The translations under genes were made by a program, and so were the position numbers. A DNA stretch of 64,000 nucleotides, taken from Cheiracanthium punctorium. Taxonomy: Eukaryota; Arthropoda; Arachnida; Araneae; Cheiracanthiidae. The notes under the pieces were generated by a model that had not been told where the DNA came from, made no database searches, and saw only the letters and a list, made by a program, of their open reading frames with translations. This document shows positions 55,019 to 64,000 of the stretch, piece by piece. Within the stretch, counting starts at the first letter, position 1, and every line of letters starts with the position of its first letter. The stretch spans positions 62,001 to 126,000 of the forward strand of contig JAWZYV010019433.1 of NCBI GenBank assembly GCA_038373885.1, written 5' to 3'.

Positions 55019-55688
55019 AAAAGAATTGCAGGGAGAAAAAAGAATAGAAAGATGAAATTTTGATAAGGGAGCTATCTGTCATTTTGAGAAACATTGCGGA
55101 AGTAAGCATGCTTGTCGGTTAGCTTGTCTTCAGCCTACCGACATTTAGTCAAGCTTACTATACATTTTTGTTTTTTTTTCATAACTTATTTTAATCTTTC
55201 TAAGGAATGTTGAGTATTTCATCACTTAAACCTTTACATGAACAGGCAGCTAATGTAAAAACATTTAGCAAAATAAAATGAAACTATAAACTTATCAATG
55301 CTTAGAACTTATTCAAATACTGTGTGTTGTTTGTTACTAGAATTCAAAGTCCGTTGTGGAGGCAATAACAACGGGCGCTAGAAAAAACATTTGACGAAAA
55401 TATTTCTACATTCAATATATTTAATCTTCGTCCACCACGTAACATTACATGGCTGTGCGAAATTTCAAATTTTTACGTACAGTAGTTTAATTTATATTTT
55501 AAAAAAATGTGTTATTTTCATGAGTTAAGGGACCATATATAAATTTATTAAGCGACAATTTTTTGAAAATTGCTTAAAATAAATGTAAATTAGATTTCTT
55601 TTGCACAAAAAAACATTAAAAGTTAGCGGTATTAAAAAATAGCAAATTTTGAAGCAAATTAATTGAAAGTTTGTACAGTTTGATGGTG
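55015..55688. other. No gene; short dispersed-repeat match
   Basis: GGGCGCTAGAAAAAACATTTGACGAAAAT at 55373-55401 matches, inverted, sequence at 30963-31016 after foldback copy 3. The match is split here at 20 bases: GGGCGCTAGAAAAAACATTT. Confidence 0.45.
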
Positions 55689-55696
55689 ATTCTATA

Positions 55697-56515
55697 TACG
55701 GATACAACGGATATCTGGCAAACATACTGCATCCGGCCAATATGCCGGATAATTGGCAGTAGTCGGATATTAAAAATATCCGGCAGTACATCCGGCCTAA
55801 AATTATATACTGAGAAATAACATAAATAAAGATAATAAATGAATAAACTCTAAAGACTGCATTAATAGAAAATGAGAAAAAATAAAAGTTTGTAAAATAT
55901 TTCGTTTTAAATACTTTTTAGAGAGCATATTTTTTTTATCATGTATAGAAAACTGAAAAAAAAAAATTAAGCATTTCTATCTTTTTTTAAGATTGGTAAA
56001 TTTATGGAGCAAAAACACTAACAGTTTTGCAATCTTTGTTAGAATTCGGTTACTTTTTTTTCCTCATAAATTGACCCTGCTTATAAGAAAAGTCTACTTC
56101 CTGTAGCACTGAGAGTTGGTGAAAAGTGTTCCCCGCCACCTAATTTTGATAAGTTCGGAAATTTGTTACTTTGATTTTCCAACAATTGAATGGAGATGTT
56201 TTTCTTTCAATAACTGATTTTGTAAGATATTTATCTAACTCTTGAAGGAGAGCTCATTCAATGACATTGTTATTTGTATAAACTTTAATTGCAATAGAAT
56301 TGGTACTAATTTCATGGAAACAATGCCAAAAAGATTTCTGATTTTTGAATTAAATGAATTGAAATTAATGAGAAAAAATATATAATAAGATAATAGCTGA
56401 ATAATCTAAGAAAACTAGCGAAAATAAAACTGAATAAAAAGAAAACATACTGCTGCTGGATTACCGGATATTCGGTATCCGGTATCTGGCCAAACTGATA
56501 TCCGTTGCATCACTA
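55697..56515. mobile_element. hAT-type nonautonomous element, 819 bp
   Basis: The left end TACGGATACAACGGATATC and right end GATATCCGTTGCATCACTA are inverted relatives, with the duplication ATTCTATA at 55689-55696 and 56516-56523. CCGGATAT/ATATCCGG words repeat inside both ends (55730-55790 and 56460-56495), as subterminal binding sites would. No transposase frame was recognised. Confidence 0.88.
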
Positions 56516-56523
56516 ATTCTATA

Positions 56524-57022
56524 AAGCGTCTATTGTTGCGTCCTCTACTATTTCCCCCCAAAATAAAATATTTTCCATGTACATAATTAGATTCAGTAGA
56601 TGCTTGTCTTCTAATACAACGTCTTATTTCTGAAAAACTAACATCCTCAACATTCTAGGCATGAATTTGAAATTTTTAATATCTGAAACAACAGGTCTTT
56701 GGACTTCCCCATATTTTATCAAACATTCAAAGTCACATTTCCCTGTCTAAATTTTCTTCTGACTTTAAATTAAAATGTCGCCAAAAGTCTTATAAAAATA
56801 TTGCACACTGCAGGCGATAGTATTAAATGAAGAAATTGAAATAACAAACACAGTGATAATATCGGCAAAAAAGTAATTTTTTTTACATGAAATTCAAACA
56901 AATAAAATTTCGAGCATGAAACCATTCTTCAAGTTCGACCGTAGCTGAGTAAGATTCATGCTTGTATTCAGAAGTGCAGAGAACAGATTTTTACTCCTGG
57001 CAACATTTCAAGTGTCTAAATG
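56524..57022. other. No gene; mariner-like 5' relic
   Basis: At 56871-56915 CGGCAAAAAAGTAATTTTTT, TTACATGAAATTCAAACAAAT resembles the left end of the mariner relic at 39460. Confidence 0.35.
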
Positions 57023-57079
57023 GCAGGGTTGGGTTTCTTCCGGGAGAAACTGATTTCTTCCAGGACAGTGGAAGCAGAG

Positions 57080-57420
57080 TTGGGCAAAAATTAACTTTCA
57101 ACTAACAACTAAAACTAATTTAGTTAGTTGACAGGTAAATGACAACTAAACTAATAGTTACTTAGTTGTAAGGTTCAACTAATGCTCAACTAAATTAGTT
57201 TAGTTGAACAGAAAACTAAAACTAATTTAGTTGGCCAACTAGTTGAACCTTCAACTAACAACTATTAGTTTTAGTTGTAAAGTCAACTAACTCGGCTCAA
57301 CTAAATTAGTTTTAGTTGAACAGAAAACTAAAACTGATTTAGTTGAGCCGAGTTAGTTGGACCTTCAACTAAAACTATTAGTTTTAGTTGTAGTTTTCGA
57401 ATAACAACTAACTGTAATCT
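57080..57420. repeat. Left subterminal array of short inverted words
   Basis: Many head-to-head copies of (A)ACTAAAACTAA/TTAGTTTTAGTT and TTCAACTAA/TTAGTTGAA give multiple possible stems. The mirror-image array is at 60610-60950. Confidence 0.85.
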
Positions 57421-57428
57421 ATCTGTAC

Positions 57429-57644
57429 TTAGGGGCAGAGTTGGGCATCATTATGTAAAGTATTAGCTGTCATTCTGAGCTTTGTTAAAACTGTGGTATT
57501 CAGTGGACATTTTTCTAAACCGTTATGTTTGTGACCGTTATGTTTGTGAATTGTGCTGTGCGGATTGTTCAACGATCTCGTAGAAGCAATAAAATTTAAG
57601 TTTTGTCCTGACATCTGGAATAGTTTCTCAAGCTTTCTATACAC
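57429..57644 (-). pseudogene. Possible hAT transposase C-terminal scrap
   Basis: The minus-strand frame begins MYRKLEKLFQMSGQNL then NFIASTRSLNNPHSTIHKHN. In hAT transposases the C-terminal dimerisation region has E-(K/R)-LFS-x-x-G-x-(I/L)-x...R-x-x-L-x...K-x-N; EKLF, G-x-x-L, R-x-L and a final K-x-N can be lined up. Its position next to the left end of the 3.9-kb hAT, pointing outward, is where the 3' end of a transposase gene would sit. The match is short and could be chance. Confidence 0.3.
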
Positions 57645-57724
57645 CCGTCAGCTCTCGTCCCATTCAGAAACGGAAGAACTCCCAAATTCACAGTAATATA
57701 TATTTCATGTTTAGAAAATTTTGA

Positions 57725-58090
57725 TATTACTTATATAAAAACAATTAGAATTTTGTCTGTCCTTTACTTGGAATCCAAAAATTTTGCGATTTCTATCCGT
57801 TTCAGGAACCTGTGAATCCAGTACTACCATAAAAAAAAGTTTGCCTGTCATTCTGTTGTTCTGTCCGAGACAATTTTTTTGTTCACGTATCACGTAAAAA
57901 TGACTGAAGCGAATGAAATGAAATTTAGTGAACTTAAAATATAGGCGTCGAATTAGAAAAAAAGTTATTCGATTTTGAGATTTTTCGAAAATCATTTCAA
58001 CATGCATAAATATTTGTCCATTACGTATAAATCACTATAGCGAATGAAAAAAAAAATTGGTATCGTCACAGGTCGTCAGTTGAACAATAG
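57725..58090 (+). repeat. ~165-bp tandem repeat family with its 5' lead
   Basis: The lead ATTTTGTCTGTCCTTTACTTGGA, AAAATTTTGCGATTTCTATC and AAAAAAAAGTTTGCCTGTC matches 62765-62860. It is followed by one and a half repeat units (CGTATCACGTAAAAATGACTG, GAATGAAATGAAATTT, TTTTGAGATTTTTCGAAAAT). The leads shared by two loci suggest a defined element rather than a free satellite. Confidence 0.7.
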
Positions 58091-58162
58091 GCATCGGCCA
58101 GTGGCGTAGCGAAAAATTGTTCACGGGGGAGGGAGGTTACGACTACTGCAACTCATACATAT

Positions 58163-58909
58163 CAGGGTTTAACCTGGGCTAAAACTTTCTTTAGCAAAAA
58201 AGCTAAAATGAGAAAAAAAGCTTTAGCAAAATGCTAAAAGACCAATATACCTATAAATTCACATTCCCCCACTTTCTCGACATCTTGATGCGTTTGATTT
58301 TCATTTGCTGACTTACCTTTAAAAATCAGCCACATATGTAAAGGATTACATATTTACAAAACATTCTTAATGACAAAGTAATTCAAATCTGCACTTAACA
58401 GTGAGACCATTGTTTGACTAAAAGCTATTGTAATATATGTAATATTTGTTATGATTAAATGACAAACAAATAAAAAATAATGTTAATTTGATAAAAGGAT
58501 TTTATTGTTTTTCCAAACTGTTTTTACATGTTACTAGTTTTCTTTGTTTCATATTCACCCACTTTTCAAAAGCCTTATTAAAGTTGAAAAATTCCCTTTC
58601 ATGACCTTCTATATTTATCATTAGAAGATTATCAATGTTTTCTATAGATAATCGGTTTCTAATGTTAGATCTTACAAGATTCAGTCGCAATCAACTGTGT
58701 GCATTGGGATGGTTGCACAATATTCAATAATGGAACACATTAACATTCTCTACGCGTTCTTGTAAACAAAGCATGGAAAAGCCGTTATTCCACTGCTCGC
58801 TAGTATTTTTCCAAATATGTTTTCGCAAAAAAGCAAAAACCCTCTCGTTCATTTCGCATTTAGCAATCTTTCGCATTTTGCGAAAAATGCAACCGTATTT
58901 TAAACCCTG
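58163..58909. mobile_element. hAT element, 747 bp, nested
   Basis: The ends CAGGGTTTAACCTGGGC and GTATTTTAAACCCTG are inverted, and the perfect duplication ATACATAT is at 58155-58162 and 58910-58917. Subterminal TTAGCAAAAAAGCTAAAA and CGCATTTAGCAATC words occur in both halves. It carries a transposase C-terminal piece on the minus strand. Confidence 0.93.
58502..58690 (-). pseudogene. hAT transposase C-terminal fragment
   Basis: The frame reads MRLNLVRSNIRNRLSIENI then DNLLMINIEGHEREFFNF and NKAFEKWVNMKQRKL. hAT transposases end with (L/M)-x-x-(I/V)-(K/R)S-x-(I/L)RN(R/K)L-x...L-x-x-L(M/L)-x-I-x-x-(E/D)GP, the last part of the dimerisation domain, followed by a short charged tail. SNIRNRLSIENIDNLLMINIEG fits that closely (split: SNIRNRLSIENIDNLL, MINIEG). 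The RNase H-like catalytic core is absent. It lies inside the bounded hAT element 58163-58909 and probably marks the family that mobilised it. Confidence 0.75.
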
Positions 58910-59022
58910 ATACATATACGTGTGTGTGATTAGAGAGTGAAGAAAATACATTTTGTATGACAAAATTCCTCATTGGGTGGGGGTTGTAACCCCCTAACCC
59001 CTTCCCCATGGCTACGCCACTG

Positions 59023-59349
59023 ATGTCGACGTACTTCAAAGTTTTTTTTATAGATTTTGAAACTGAAAATTGTACGATTCCTGAAAAATGACAATGGAAT
59101 AGAATGAATTTAGGAATAATGTTAGATGGCACGAAAACTGGTCACCTTTTCATTATAAAGTGACCAATTTTCTTGTTCCCGAGGGTGAGGGTTGTCACCT
59201 GCGACAGCATCCCCTTTATTTAGATTCTGAAAAGAACGAAACTCTACAGAAATATGAAAAATCATAATTCGGCATAACTTAATTAATATGTCATGATCAA
59301 TAATTTTAATATGTGAAAACAACATAGTAAGTTTGATATAATACGTTTT
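59023..59349. other. hAT interior; diverged pogo-like words
   Basis: Near 59138-59195, AACTGGTCACCTTTTCATTA, TAAAGTGACCAATTTTC and CCCGAGGGTG resemble the subterminal words of the element at 9950, so a fragment of that family is likely here. Confidence 0.4.
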
Positions 59350-59600
59350 TGGTCTCACCATGGCACAATGGCCTTACCATGGCACAGTGATTACGCCACT
59401 GAAAATGGTAGATGGCCGAAGTGTGAAGGTCCCGGGTTCGGGTTCCATCGCTTGTCTGTCGATCTAATGGTCCGGAGTTTTGGTAGGTTTTCTCCAGATG
59501 TAACGTGAATACACGTTAGAACCACTTAGAAAGTCCTCAAAGATTCCCCATCCTTGGCAGATCGCCCTTGCGTAGCGTTGCCATAATCACACAAACAAAT
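59350..59600 (+). repeat. tRNA-derived SINE (family B)
   Basis: CACCATGGCACAATGGCC (box A region, partly duplicated), GAAGGTCCCGGGTTCGGGTT (box B), CCGGAGTTTTGGTAGG, TCTCCAGATGTAACGTGAAT and GCGTTGCCATAATCACACAAA. The same order is seen at 6575-6825 on the other strand. It sits inside the 3.9-kb hAT. Confidence 0.7.
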
Positions 59601-59673
59601 AATACGTTTTTGAGAAGGTGTAAATAAATTTTTTGTTTCAAATAGCCGAATACTTTTAAAATATGCTTTAAAG

Positions 59674-60016
59674 TAACGGTTTTCAACCTTTCAACGTCGC
59701 CCTCCCAAGTAAGACTAATTTACGGTGGCGCCCTCTTCCCCTCCTTCAGAATTTTAAGCATACATTCAGTTTTTCATTCTTCAACAATGAACATGTAGTG
59801 TAGTCGCTTTTTCTACAAAATAATATTATCAATAGAGTAAACATTTTAAACGGAAATAGATATGTTCTGGAGTAAAAATAAGAATAAGTGAGATGATTTT
59901 TTTTAAACATGCATTATCACTTGCCCTTTACTGTTTTTCTAGCGCTCCCCCTGCAAACGCTCTCCGCCTCCCTGTGGGTGGGGTGTGGGGGGCGCCCAAC
60001 CGGTTGGGAAACGCTA
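59674..60016. mobile_element. Decayed hAT MITE (TTCTCAACC family)
   Basis: The left TAACGGTTTTCAACCTTTC and right CCGGTTGGGAAACGCTA are relatives of the ends at 23568-23885. The interior shares ACGGTGGCGCC, TAAGCATACATTCAGTTTTT and GAACAT words with that copy. The target duplication is no longer clear. Confidence 0.65.
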
Positions 60017-60609
60017 CTTGCCTGTAGAGCGCAATGTGTTTGGGTGCTCCAGTAAAATATCTATTTAAGCTATATGTAAATTTCAATAGATTCCTGGATG
60101 CGGTATATATATAATATAGAATAGCTAACTTACGAAATATGGAATCCCAAGATAATCCATCGAGCAAGTGAAAAGTAAACTTAAGTAGTAAGGAAATCCA
60201 GGTAGCACTTGATACCAATTAATAAACTGAAGCCGAGAACAAATTTAGAAAATGGTGGCCATAAATATTGTGTAATCGGAGCCTTCAAAGCCAAAGAATG
60301 GTTATGAATTTGTTTCAAATAGCCGATTGGTAATCAATATATTTTTACGTCAGTAATTATACGGATAGACGAAGAGAGAGACAATCCAAAATCCTTGCTG
60401 GAAAGTGCTTAAAAAATCATACTTCGTTTTTGAACTAAATAACTTCTAAATCCTTAAAAAAAGTGCCTTAACATAATGAAACTGTTAACTAGAATGCAGA
60501 AACGTAATAACAGCCATTGGTAAAGGAACAGGAATACACAGCTTTGTTCTCTCACAAGTAAAAAGCGGATAAGTTTTCTTTATCTGTCGGCATTATAGTT
60601 ATTAGTTTT

Positions 60610-60950
60610 TATTCGACAATTACAACTAAAACTATTAGTTGTAGTTGTGAGGTTCAACTAACTCTGCTCAACTAAATTAGTTTTAGTTGAACCTTCAACT
60701 AAAATTAATTTAGTTGGGACGAGTTAGTTGAACCTTCAACTAAAACTACTAGTTGTAGTTGTAAGGTCCAACTAACTCGGCTCAACTAAATTAGTTTTAG
60801 TTGAGCACTAAACTAGAACTAATTTAGTTGAGCCGATTTAGTTGAACCTTCAACTAACAACTATTTTAGTTGAAAATTTAGTTGTGTTCAATTAAAACTT
60901 TCCTAGTTTTTAGTTGAATGTTTAGTTCAATTAAAATTTTAGTTACTCAT
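60610..60950. repeat. Right subterminal array of the 3.9-kb hAT
   Basis: Alternating TTAGTTTTAGTTGAACCTTC and AACTAAAACTAATTTAGTTG words, the mirror image of 57080-57420. Confidence 0.85.
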
Positions 60951-60969
60951 GCCCATCTCTGAGTGGAAG

Positions 60970-62714
60970 AAACTGGAAAAAACCGGAAGAAACTGGAAGG
61001 AACGGAAAAAACTGGAAGAAACCAACAGAAAATAAAACATATGCTCAAATTTAAAATATATTAACTATGTAAAGCAATTAAATGTATTGAATATTATTAT
61101 ATGAAATCTAAAATGAAAAATTAATATTAAAAAGTTTTTTAAAGAAGTTACTTTTAAAAAATTCAGATTCAACAAGTATTTACAGGTGATGGGTTTTATA
61201 ACTTTAGAGAAGGTGTGTGTGTTTGTGTGTATGGGGCGGGGTGAAATTGTTCATGCATCTTTAGAAAAGAAAATCTTCCAAATTTTTATTTTTCATATAA
61301 AAGTGCATTATTTTAAAGATTCTCTTCCCCAACATATTAAAATTTGTAATTATTTATTCTAGCATGCATGCCTCACAGTCGATATTAAACGTTTTGTCTT
61401 GTTACGTTATGCTGCACTGTAGTCAGAAAAATGAGGGTTTTGATTAAATAGTTTAATAGAGAAATCATAGTAAATTAGTTCCTTTAATAAAATGGAAGTA
61501 AAAAAACAAAGAAAAAAAAAGTTTCATTCTATAACAGATAAACAATCCATCAATACTATTTAATGTTATAGAAGTTAAATTAACAAACAATACACTGATA
61601 AACTTGAAGTGTATAATTTTAATTGATTTTGTGCTTTTTGATTTTTTTTTTCAGTATCCTCATACTCGAAAAGCTTTAGTCAAATGAGTAATCTTGGATA
61701 AAAACATGTAATACTTAATTTAATATACATAATTAAATGCTTATATATCTAATTATATTTTCTTGGGGTTTTCTATAAGAATTTTTTGAGCATTTATTGT
61801 ATCTTCCAAAGTTGGAACTTAGATGGCGAATTCTTATTGAATAACAGTTTCTTCCATTTCTTCTATTTGGAAGAAACTTGCCAACTCTTGAGTAAGAGAA
61901 CCTTCAAATACTCAATAACAGTTTCAAAATTAGAAAGATTTTCAAAATCGTCAGTAGTCGTTTTGCATTTTTTCTTTAAATCATGTATATGGACCAAGGA
62001 AGTTTTGGAGTCACGGTTCATTTAAACCACTGACTAAATATTCTAATTTCTACCCCTGATATTCTCAGTACAAAAAACTTTAAGACTAGAAACAGTAATT
62101 TTCCTGTAAAAGAAATATTTATTTCTTTTAACTATCGCGAGCGAAATTAATGAAAGGGGAAAAGTTCGGTACCTACAAAAGCGTTTTACAATTTGCAGAA
62201 AGTCCCTTAAAATTGCGCAAAAAAGAATTCGCAATATCTGCGGAAATTATAGTAGAAAATTCATGAAAATTTATATTTAGGGTAATTTGAAGGTTTCCTT
62301 TCGTTTAATAAAATCAAAAATAGAGTGCTGCCATTGAGAAAAACGAAGTTGATGGAGAATTAAATATGAAGAAGGCCCCTTATGTAAATCAAATTATTAG
62401 TAAATTAAAGTATACGTTATTTGCAAACGAATGGTATATATAACTTTACTGTACGACGAACGGCGCCAAATAAAGAGCAAATAGGCCGGTTTTTTTTTTT
62501 TTCCTGCAGCTGTACCTAGACCATAAATGGTATTTCAAATATGAAATATATAGTTGAATACAAACATATTAATCAAAAGTAAGATGAAAAACTGTTAGTA
62601 CTCCTTGAATATACATCAGTTTAAGCAACATTTTGTATTATAATGTGAAGCCTTTTCCTCACATAAAAACTGACAAGAAAGCCTGAAAGTGAACCATTTA
62701 CAATGCTTTATACG
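60970..62714. other. No gene seen
   Basis: GGAAGAAACTGG microsatellite-like words at 60964-61025, a GTGTGTGT tract near 61215-61230, otherwise AT-rich. A TTTTTTTTTTCAG near 61642-61653 is acceptor-like, but following it in the phase of exons A-C gives an immediate stop. Confidence 0.35.
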
Positions 62715-62715
62715 T

Positions 62716-62753
<38 letters not shown>
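62715..62753. repeat. (CA)n(TA)n microsatellite
   Basis: About ten CA units followed by about eight TA units, just before the ~165-bp tandem array. Confidence 0.95.
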
Positions 62754-62759
62754 GATAAA

Positions 62760-64000
62760 TTAAACTGTAATTATGTCTGTGCATTACTTGGAATTCAAAA
62801 ATTTTGCGATTTCTATCTGTTTCAAGCACTTGGAAACCTAGCAAGACCGTAAAAAAAAAGTTTGTCTATCTGTCGCTTTGTTATTATGTCTGTAATGCTT
62901 TTTTAGTTTGTGCATCACGTACAAAAGACTGAAGAGAATGGAATGAAATTTGGTTGACATGATAGGTGGTCACTCAACTTAAACTATAGGCGCCAAATTT
63001 TTAAAAGATTTTGAGATTTTGCGAAAATTGCCCCGAATTGCGTGCATTTTTCTTTGCGCATCACGTAATAATCACTAAACAGAATAAAATGAAATTTGGT
63101 GACATTATAGGTGACCATACTTATGTCGTGACATGACAACACAAGTTGAGAATTCAACTTGTGTTGTCATGTCATGTTGCCAGTTAAGTTGAGTTGTGAT
63201 AGGTTGTCACAACTCAACTCAAACTACAAGCTTCGAGAAAGTTTTTTTTAAAATTAAATTTTGAGATTTTCCGAAAATCGTTTCAAAATACGTAAATTTT
63301 TCATCATCACGTAATAATGACTTAAGAGAGTGAAATGAAATTTGTTGACGTAATAATTAAAAATAGAACTTAAATTATAGACACCAACTTTTTACAAAAT
63401 TTTGATTCGATTTTAAGATTTTGCAAAAATTTATTCCTAATTCTTTGCACGCTTATTACGCAATAACGACTAAAGCGAATGAAATGAAATTTCGTGGCAT
63501 GATAGGTTGTCACTGAACTTAAACTGCAGCCGCCGATTTATTGGATATTTATATTAGGTTTTCAGATTTTGCGAAAATCGATTCAAAATGTGTGAATATT
63601 TGCTTGTCCATCACGTATAAACCACTGAAACAAATGAAATAAAATTTAGTATCATCATAGGTGGTCACTTAAACTATAGGCATTAAAGTACTTCAAAAAA
63701 TTTTTACAGGTTTCGAGATTTTGTGAAAATTGATTAAATGTTTGTTCCATTCCTGAAAAAAGTAGCAATAGAATAGAATAAAATTTGGAATTATGCTAGA
63801 TGTTAATTTAATTTATACCACAGATGCCAAAATTCTTTTAAATATTTCACAGATTTTGTGAAACCATGTAAATGTTTGTTCTCTCAAACGGCTTTAGAGA
63901 ATAGAATGAAATTTGGTCATATGATCGGCAAAGACTGAAACAATAAACGTCTGATTCTTTCAAAAATGTGAATTAATTTTAAAATTTTGCAAAAATTGCA
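62760..64000 (+). repeat. ~150-170-bp tandem array, running off the window
   Basis: After a ~170-bp lead shared with 57725, a unit repeats at least six times: CATCACGTAATAATCACT, (A)GAATGAAATGAAATTTGGTG, CATGATAGGTGGTCACT, AACTTAAACTATAGGCGCC, TTTTGAGATTTTGCGAAAAT and a variable link. Units are diverged but in constant order. No coding role is evident. Confidence 0.75.
63129..63219. repeat. Two consecutive perfect hairpins in the tandem array
   Basis: Arms 63129-63149 and 63154-63174 are perfect 21-bp complements around a 4-nt loop. Arms 63187-63199 and 63207-63219 are perfect 13-bp complements around a 7-nt loop. Both are built from the AACTTAA / GTCAC part of the unit and are absent from neighbouring units. 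Confidence 0.85.

Larger units (their letters stand above)
58099..59022. mobile_element. GTAGCC-family hAT MITE split by another hAT
   Basis: The ends CAGTGGCGTAGCGAAAAATT and ATGGCTACGCCACTG enclose GGTTACGACTACTGCAACTC and CCCCCTAACCCC blocks shared with 44598-44778. The flanks GCATCGGC and ATGTCGAC are only partly alike, so the target duplication is decayed or the element sits in diverged repeat. It is interrupted by 58163-58909. Confidence 0.8.
57075..60961. mobile_element. hAT-type element, 3.9 kb, with nested insertions
   Basis: The ends CAGAGTTGGGCAAAAATTAA and ACTCATGCCCATCTCTG are inverted, and the perfect duplication AGTGGAAG is at 57067-57074 and 60962-60969. Both subterminal regions (57085-57420 and 60615-60940) are arrays of AACTAAAACTAATTTAGTTG, GTTGAACCTTCAACTA and their complements, as expected of transposase-binding sites. 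A second CAGAGTTGGGCA lies at 57436. The interior hosts a G-tract MITE with another hAT inside it, a SINE B copy and a decayed hAT MITE. Only a doubtful scrap of transposase is present. Confidence 0.9.
57023..61890. mobile_element. Possible outer hAT-like element around the 3.9-kb insertion
   Basis: CAGGGTTGGGTTTCTTCC at 57023 and GGAAGAAACTTGCCAACTCTTG near 61869-61890 are inverted relatives, and GGAAGAAACTGG words fill 60964-61025. The 3.9-kb hAT at 57075-60961 would then be nested near the left end. No matching 8-bp duplication was found, so this is tentative. Confidence 0.35.

Noticed and set aside
54849..55109. 86-codon minus frame with a Ser-Leu run
   Set aside because: Produced by the (GA)n microsatellite.
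61642..61684. T-rich acceptor followed by a short open stretch and GTAATC
   Set aside because: In the phase required by exons A-C it meets a stop after seven codons, and it lacks the motif.

Overview
This window looks like AT-rich, intron- and repeat-dominated nuclear DNA of an animal, most likely an arthropod and plausibly a spider or other chelicerate. The reasons are the tRNA-derived SINEs, the dense nested hAT- and piggyBac-type miniature elements, one non-LTR retrotransposon RNase H tail of a kind I associate with spider genomes, and short exons with GT-AG borders. Nothing prokaryotic was seen: no operons, no CRISPR array and no rRNA. Most open frames of 60-120 codons are chance frames or lie inside repeats.

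The only host coding sequence I can support is one plus-strand gene crossing 30-37 kb. Three small exons (30502-30609, 31976-32095, 36580-36723) have good splice sites and lengths divisible by three. All use the same intron phase, and each encodes one copy of a related motif: a proline-containing lead, then SLE-x-LD-x-(V/L)L-x-E(F/L). This resembles the LD motif of paxillin-like adaptor proteins, but the gene is not identified. The first and last exons lie outside the window or were not found.

Transposable elements dominate the rest. Eleven hAT-type insertions are bounded by intact or nearly intact 8-bp target-site duplications, at about 7.4, 15.2, 23.6, 25.3, 26.3, 32.2, 43.2, 44.6, 52.6, 55.7 and 57.1-61.0 kb, and a twelfth lies nested at 58.2 kb. 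Two contain recognisable hAT transposase debris. Eight copies of one TTAA-targeting foldback family lie between 18.6 and 49.1 kb. A separate piggyBac-like MITE sits at 34.8 kb, a TA-flanked mariner relic at 39.5 kb, and several TA-targeting elements with CAGTGGAACC-type ends elsewhere. SINE copies are at 5.6-6.8, 23.5, 28.3, 38.3-39.0, 49.2 and 59.4 kb.

Region by region: 0-5 kb holds a retrotransposon tail and AT-rich sequence; 5-9 kb SINEs and a hAT element; 10-11.2 kb a Tigger/pogo-like element; 12.7-20 kb hairpins, tandem arrays and foldbacks; 20-23.5 kb almost featureless AT-rich DNA; 23.5-30 kb nested MITEs; 30-37 kb the gene with MITE-filled introns; 37-50 kb SINEs, mariner, hAT and foldback copies; 50-57 kb direct repeats and hAT elements; 57-62 kb a 3.9-kb hAT element with others nested inside; and 62.8-64 kb the start of a ~165-bp tandem array running off the window.
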